Of a stretch of DNA of 16,646 nt, positions 14,907-16,646 are shown piece by piece. The translations under genes and the position numbers were made by a program. The DNA lies in contig JAEUJT010000112.1 of NCBI GenBank assembly GCA_016793525.1, positions 1-16,646 of the forward strand, written 5' to 3'. The stretch comes from Archangium sp. (GTDB taxonomy: Bacteria > Myxococcota > Myxococcia > Myxococcales > Myxococcaceae). Under the pieces are notes generated by a model. It was not told where the DNA came from. It worked only from the letters and a program-made list of their open reading frames with translations, and made no database searches. Numbering within the stretch: the stretch's first letter is position 1; every line of letters starts with the position of its first letter.

Positions 14907-15266
14907 CTACCGCGGCTCGAGCACGACAGTGTCAGCATCGCGTGGGTCGAAGGTGGTGCGGAGCGTGCGAGCGGCACCCTCGCGCACCGTGACCAGCGCC
15001 AGCGCCTGATGGTCTCCACGCTGGAGCGGCACGGTCCACACCAGCGACTCGGTCAACCCACGAGGGAGTTGGCGCTCTTCGCGCCGAATGAGCGACTCGC
15101 CCCGCCACACCTGGAGATCGACCGCGCGCACGTCGGAGGCGGGGAGCGCCAACCGCCACTCCACTCGCCGGTCGGTGGCGAAGAGGCCAAAGGCGCCTCT
15201 CCACCCGAGGGCCGCGGCGCCCAGCACGACGACCACCGCCAACCGGCGGGGCCACTCACGTTTCAT
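14907..15266 (-). CDS. Small membrane-anchored hypothetical protein
   Basis: About 119 aa, family not recognised. MKREWPRR gives a positive N-terminus, followed by one hydrophobic segment (about 9-29, LAVVVVLGAAALGWRGAFGLF), so it is a signal anchor or uncleaved signal peptide with the rest outside the cytoplasm. The remaining 85 residues show alternating strands (VEWRLALPASDVRAVDLQVW, ESLVWTVPLQRGDHQALALV), a small beta-rich domain reminiscent of an Ig-like sandwich, without catalytic signatures. ATG at 15266 lies inside the end of the preceding gene (11-base overlap); an in-frame ATG at 15278 and another at 15299 are alternatives. It is the last gene of the run from mrp, so it is probably co-transcribed with the 166-residue protein. 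Confidence 0.65.
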   Translation of the reverse strand: MKREWPRRLAVVVVLGAAALGWRGAFGLFATDRRVEWRLALPASDVRAVDLQVWRGESLIRREERQLPRGLTESLVWTVPLQRGDHQALALVTVREGAARTLRTTFDPRDADTVVLEPR

Positions 15267-15756
15267 CGGGTTCGTCATCGCCGTCGTCGCCTTGATCATC
15301 GTCAGGCGGCGGGTCGGCGCGCTTGCGCTTCGAGGCGCCGGCGTACTTCGTCTTCAGATCGCTGACCTTCAGTCGAGGCAGCAGCGACGGCGCCTCGCCC
15401 TTCACCCGATCAGGAACCAGCTTCACCTCGGCGCGGACCTCGATCGTCATACCGGCGATCAACTTCAACAGCTCGTCGCGCACCTTCTCAGACTGGAGGA
15501 ACTTACGAACCTCTTCAGACACCACGCGGCCGATGTCGTCTTTGGTCTTCTCGGCCTGCTGGAGCAGGAAGGTGAGCGCTTCTTTCGGAAGCTTGAGCTG
15601 GCCGGCAAGGCGGCGCACGCCCTCTTCCGACATGAAGACGGCGCCCAACCCAGCCCACGCCATGCGGCGCACGAAGTCGGGCACGAAGCGGGCTCCGCCC
15701 TTGTCTGCGCCTTCTCCGTCGAGCGGGTCTTCGGGCAAGTCGTCCATCGTCGCCAT
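15256..15756 (-). CDS. Small soluble hypothetical protein with acidic C-terminus
   Basis: 166 aa, function unknown. No signal peptide. An acidic start (MATMDDLPEDPLDGEGADKG) leads to a helical core (about 22-105) with FVPDFVRRMAWAGLGAVFMSEEGVRRLAG, KEALTFLLQQAEKTKDDIGR and VSEEVRKFLQSEKVRDELLK. The layout, an amphipathic helix then regularly spaced helices, is reminiscent of phasin-like or other helical scaffold proteins, but I would not assign it. A strand pair (TIEVRAEVKLVP) follows, then a basic patch (KRKR, 143-146) and a run of Asp and Glu to the end. ATG at 15756 is chosen because it begins 1 base after the mrp stop; an in-frame extension to 15912 would overlap mrp and reads like a shadow. 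It overlaps the next gene by 11 bases. Confidence 0.75.
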   Translation of the reverse strand: MATMDDLPEDPLDGEGADKGGARFVPDFVRRMAWAGLGAVFMSEEGVRRLAGQLKLPKEALTFLLQQAEKTKDDIGRVVSEEVRKFLQSEKVRDELLKLIAGMTIEVRAEVKLVPDRVKGEAPSLLPRLKVSDLKTKYAGASKRKRADPPPDDDQGDDGDDEPDET

Positions 15757-15757
15757 G

Positions 15758-16646
15758 TTAGCTCGCGGCCGCGGCCATGGAGATGGCTGGGCCCTGGCGT
15801 GACGCATTTTCCTGCGAGATGCGCGCGGCGACCCGGCTGGCCAGATGCATGAATGACTGCGCCTCGGCGCTCTCGGGGTGCCCGGCACACACCGGCAGGC
15901 CGCGGTCGCCACCCTGGCGGATCTTCAGGTCGAGGGGAATCTCGCCGAGGAACGTGACGTCCATCAGCTCGGCTGCGCGCCGGCCACCGCCGACGTCGAA
16001 GATGTGGGTGCCCTTGCCGCAGTGTGGGCAGATGAACTGGTTCATGTTCTCGATGATGCCGAGGATGGGGATGTGGAGCGCGTCGAACATCTGCTTCGCG
16101 CGGACCACGTCGGCGAGCGCCACGTCTTGCGGCGTGGTCACCAGCACCGCGCCCGAGCTGCGCACCTGCTGCGCGACGGTGAGGGGCACGTCGCCGGTGC
16201 CGGGCGGGAGGTCGACCACCAGGTAATCGAGCTCGCCCCAATTCACGTCGCGCACCAGCTGCATCAACGCGCCGTGCATCATCGGGCCGCGCCAGATCAG
16301 CGCCTTGTCTGGCTCGATGAGGAAGCCGATCGACATCACCTTGAGCCCGTGGGCCTCGAGCGGCTCAAGCACCTTGCCGTCTTTCGACACGGGCTTCTTC
16401 TTGATGCCGGTCATCACGGGAACGGAGGGGCCGTAGAAATCAGCGTCGAGCAGGCCGACCTGCGCGCCGTGCCGGGCGAGCGCCACCGCGAGGTTGAGCG
16501 CCACCGTCGACTTGCCCACCCCGCCCTTGCCGGCGCCGACCAGCACCACGTTCTTCACGCCGGGGAGCAGCGCGCCCTTCGACGACCCGTTCGGCGCTGC
16601 GCGCACCCGAGAGGTCATCTCGACCGCGAGCGTGCCCATGCCGGGA
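15758..16646 (-). CDS. mrp: Mrp/NBP35-family P-loop ATPase, 5' end outside the window
   Basis: Iron-sulfur cluster carrier ATPase of the Mrp/NBP35/ApbC family, cytoplasmic, helping to deliver Fe-S clusters to target enzymes. The visible part has the deviant Walker A GAGKGGVGKST (35-45 from the ATG at 16639), LLDADFYGPSVP (63-74), VVDLPPGTGDV (141-151), a CPHC pair of cluster ligands (204-207), and FLGEIPLDLKIRQGGDRGLP (230-249). These are the standard motifs of the family. The frame continues upstream of the ATG at 16639 to the window edge (Pro-Gly precede it), and PGMGTLAVEMTSRV resembles the end of an N-terminal MIP18/DUF59 domain, so the true start is probably beyond 16646. The stop is 1 base from the next gene, so they form an operon. 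Confidence 0.93.
   Translation of the reverse strand, partial: PGMGTLAVEMTSRVRAAPNGSSKGALLPGVKNVVLVGAGKGGVGKSTVALNLAVALARHGAQVGLLDADFYGPSVPVMTGIKKKPVSKDGKVLEPLEAHGLKVMSIGFLIEPDKALIWRGPMMHGALMQLVRDVNWGELDYLVVDLPPGTGDVPLTVAQQVRSSGAVLVTTPQDVALADVVRAKQMFDALHIPILGIIENMNQFICPHCGKGTHIFDVGGGRRAAELMDVTFLGEIPLDLKIRQGGDRGLPVCAGHPESAEAQSFMHLASRVAARISQENASRQGPAISMAAAAS

Noticed and set aside
15757..15912. Upstream extension of the 166-residue gene into mrp
   Set aside because: The added residues are Arg/Pro/Ser-rich shadow sequence over the 3' end of mrp; the ATG at 15756, 1 base after the mrp stop, fits better.

Overview
The window is chromosomal DNA of a high-GC bacterium, roughly two thirds G+C by eye, with strong G/C preference at third codon positions. 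The gene set points to a myxobacterium (Myxococcota, probably suborder Cystobacterineae). The strongest argument is a Frz-type chemosensory operon in its characteristic order frzA-frzB-frzCD-frzE-frzG, with a divergent double-receiver frzZ. In Myxococcus this arrangement controls reversal of gliding and twitching cells. All names are assigned by reading motifs and gene order; no database search was possible.

Layout. (1) 1-4501, minus strand: frzA (CheW), frzB (small CheW), frzCD (soluble methyl-accepting receptor without membrane segments), frzE (CheA-CheY hybrid kinase) and the first 52 codons of frzG (CheB). Three of the four junctions are 4-base ATGA overlaps and the fourth is a 3-base gap, so this is one translationally coupled operon. 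A frzF (CheR) gene is expected beyond position 1. (2) 4568-5296, plus strand: frzZ, the response regulator output, divergent from frzA across 66 bp. About 190 bp of non-coding, hairpin-containing sequence follows it and ends in a strong intrinsic terminator (5485-5530). (3) 5559-7109, minus: a soluble PAS-GAF histidine kinase with no partner regulator in view. (4) 7232-11924, minus: a protein with a histone-H1-like Lys/Ala/Pro tail and two OB-like repeats, then an outer-membrane-barrel-like protein 10 bp downstream, a strong intrinsic terminator, and RNase R, whose ribosome binding site lies almost against that terminator. (5) 12052-14894, plus: moeA (molybdenum cofactor), ribA (GTP cyclohydrolase II) and an overlapping metallo-beta-lactamase-fold hydrolase. 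(6) 14907-16646, minus: Mrp/NBP35 ATPase (truncated by the window edge), then a 166-residue soluble conserved-looking protein and a 119-residue membrane-anchored protein, packed end to end.

How the genes work together. In the Frz pathway, receptor FrzCD coupled through FrzA (with FrzB as an accessory input) controls autophosphorylation of FrzE. FrzE passes phosphate to FrzZ, which signals to the polarity machinery, while FrzG and FrzF tune receptor methylation. This copy keeps the catalytic residues of FrzE but shows a compact FrzZ whose second receiver has lost part of its acidic pocket and its lysine. The remaining genes are mainly housekeeping (RNA turnover, cofactor synthesis, Fe-S handling) plus lineage-specific proteins. 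I see no tRNA, rRNA, CRISPR array, insertion sequence or prophage. I do not see a wholly new multi-gene system. The points most worth follow-up are the structured region after frzZ, the terminator abutting the RNase R start, the H1-tailed OB-repeat protein, and the divergent features of FrzZ and FrzG.
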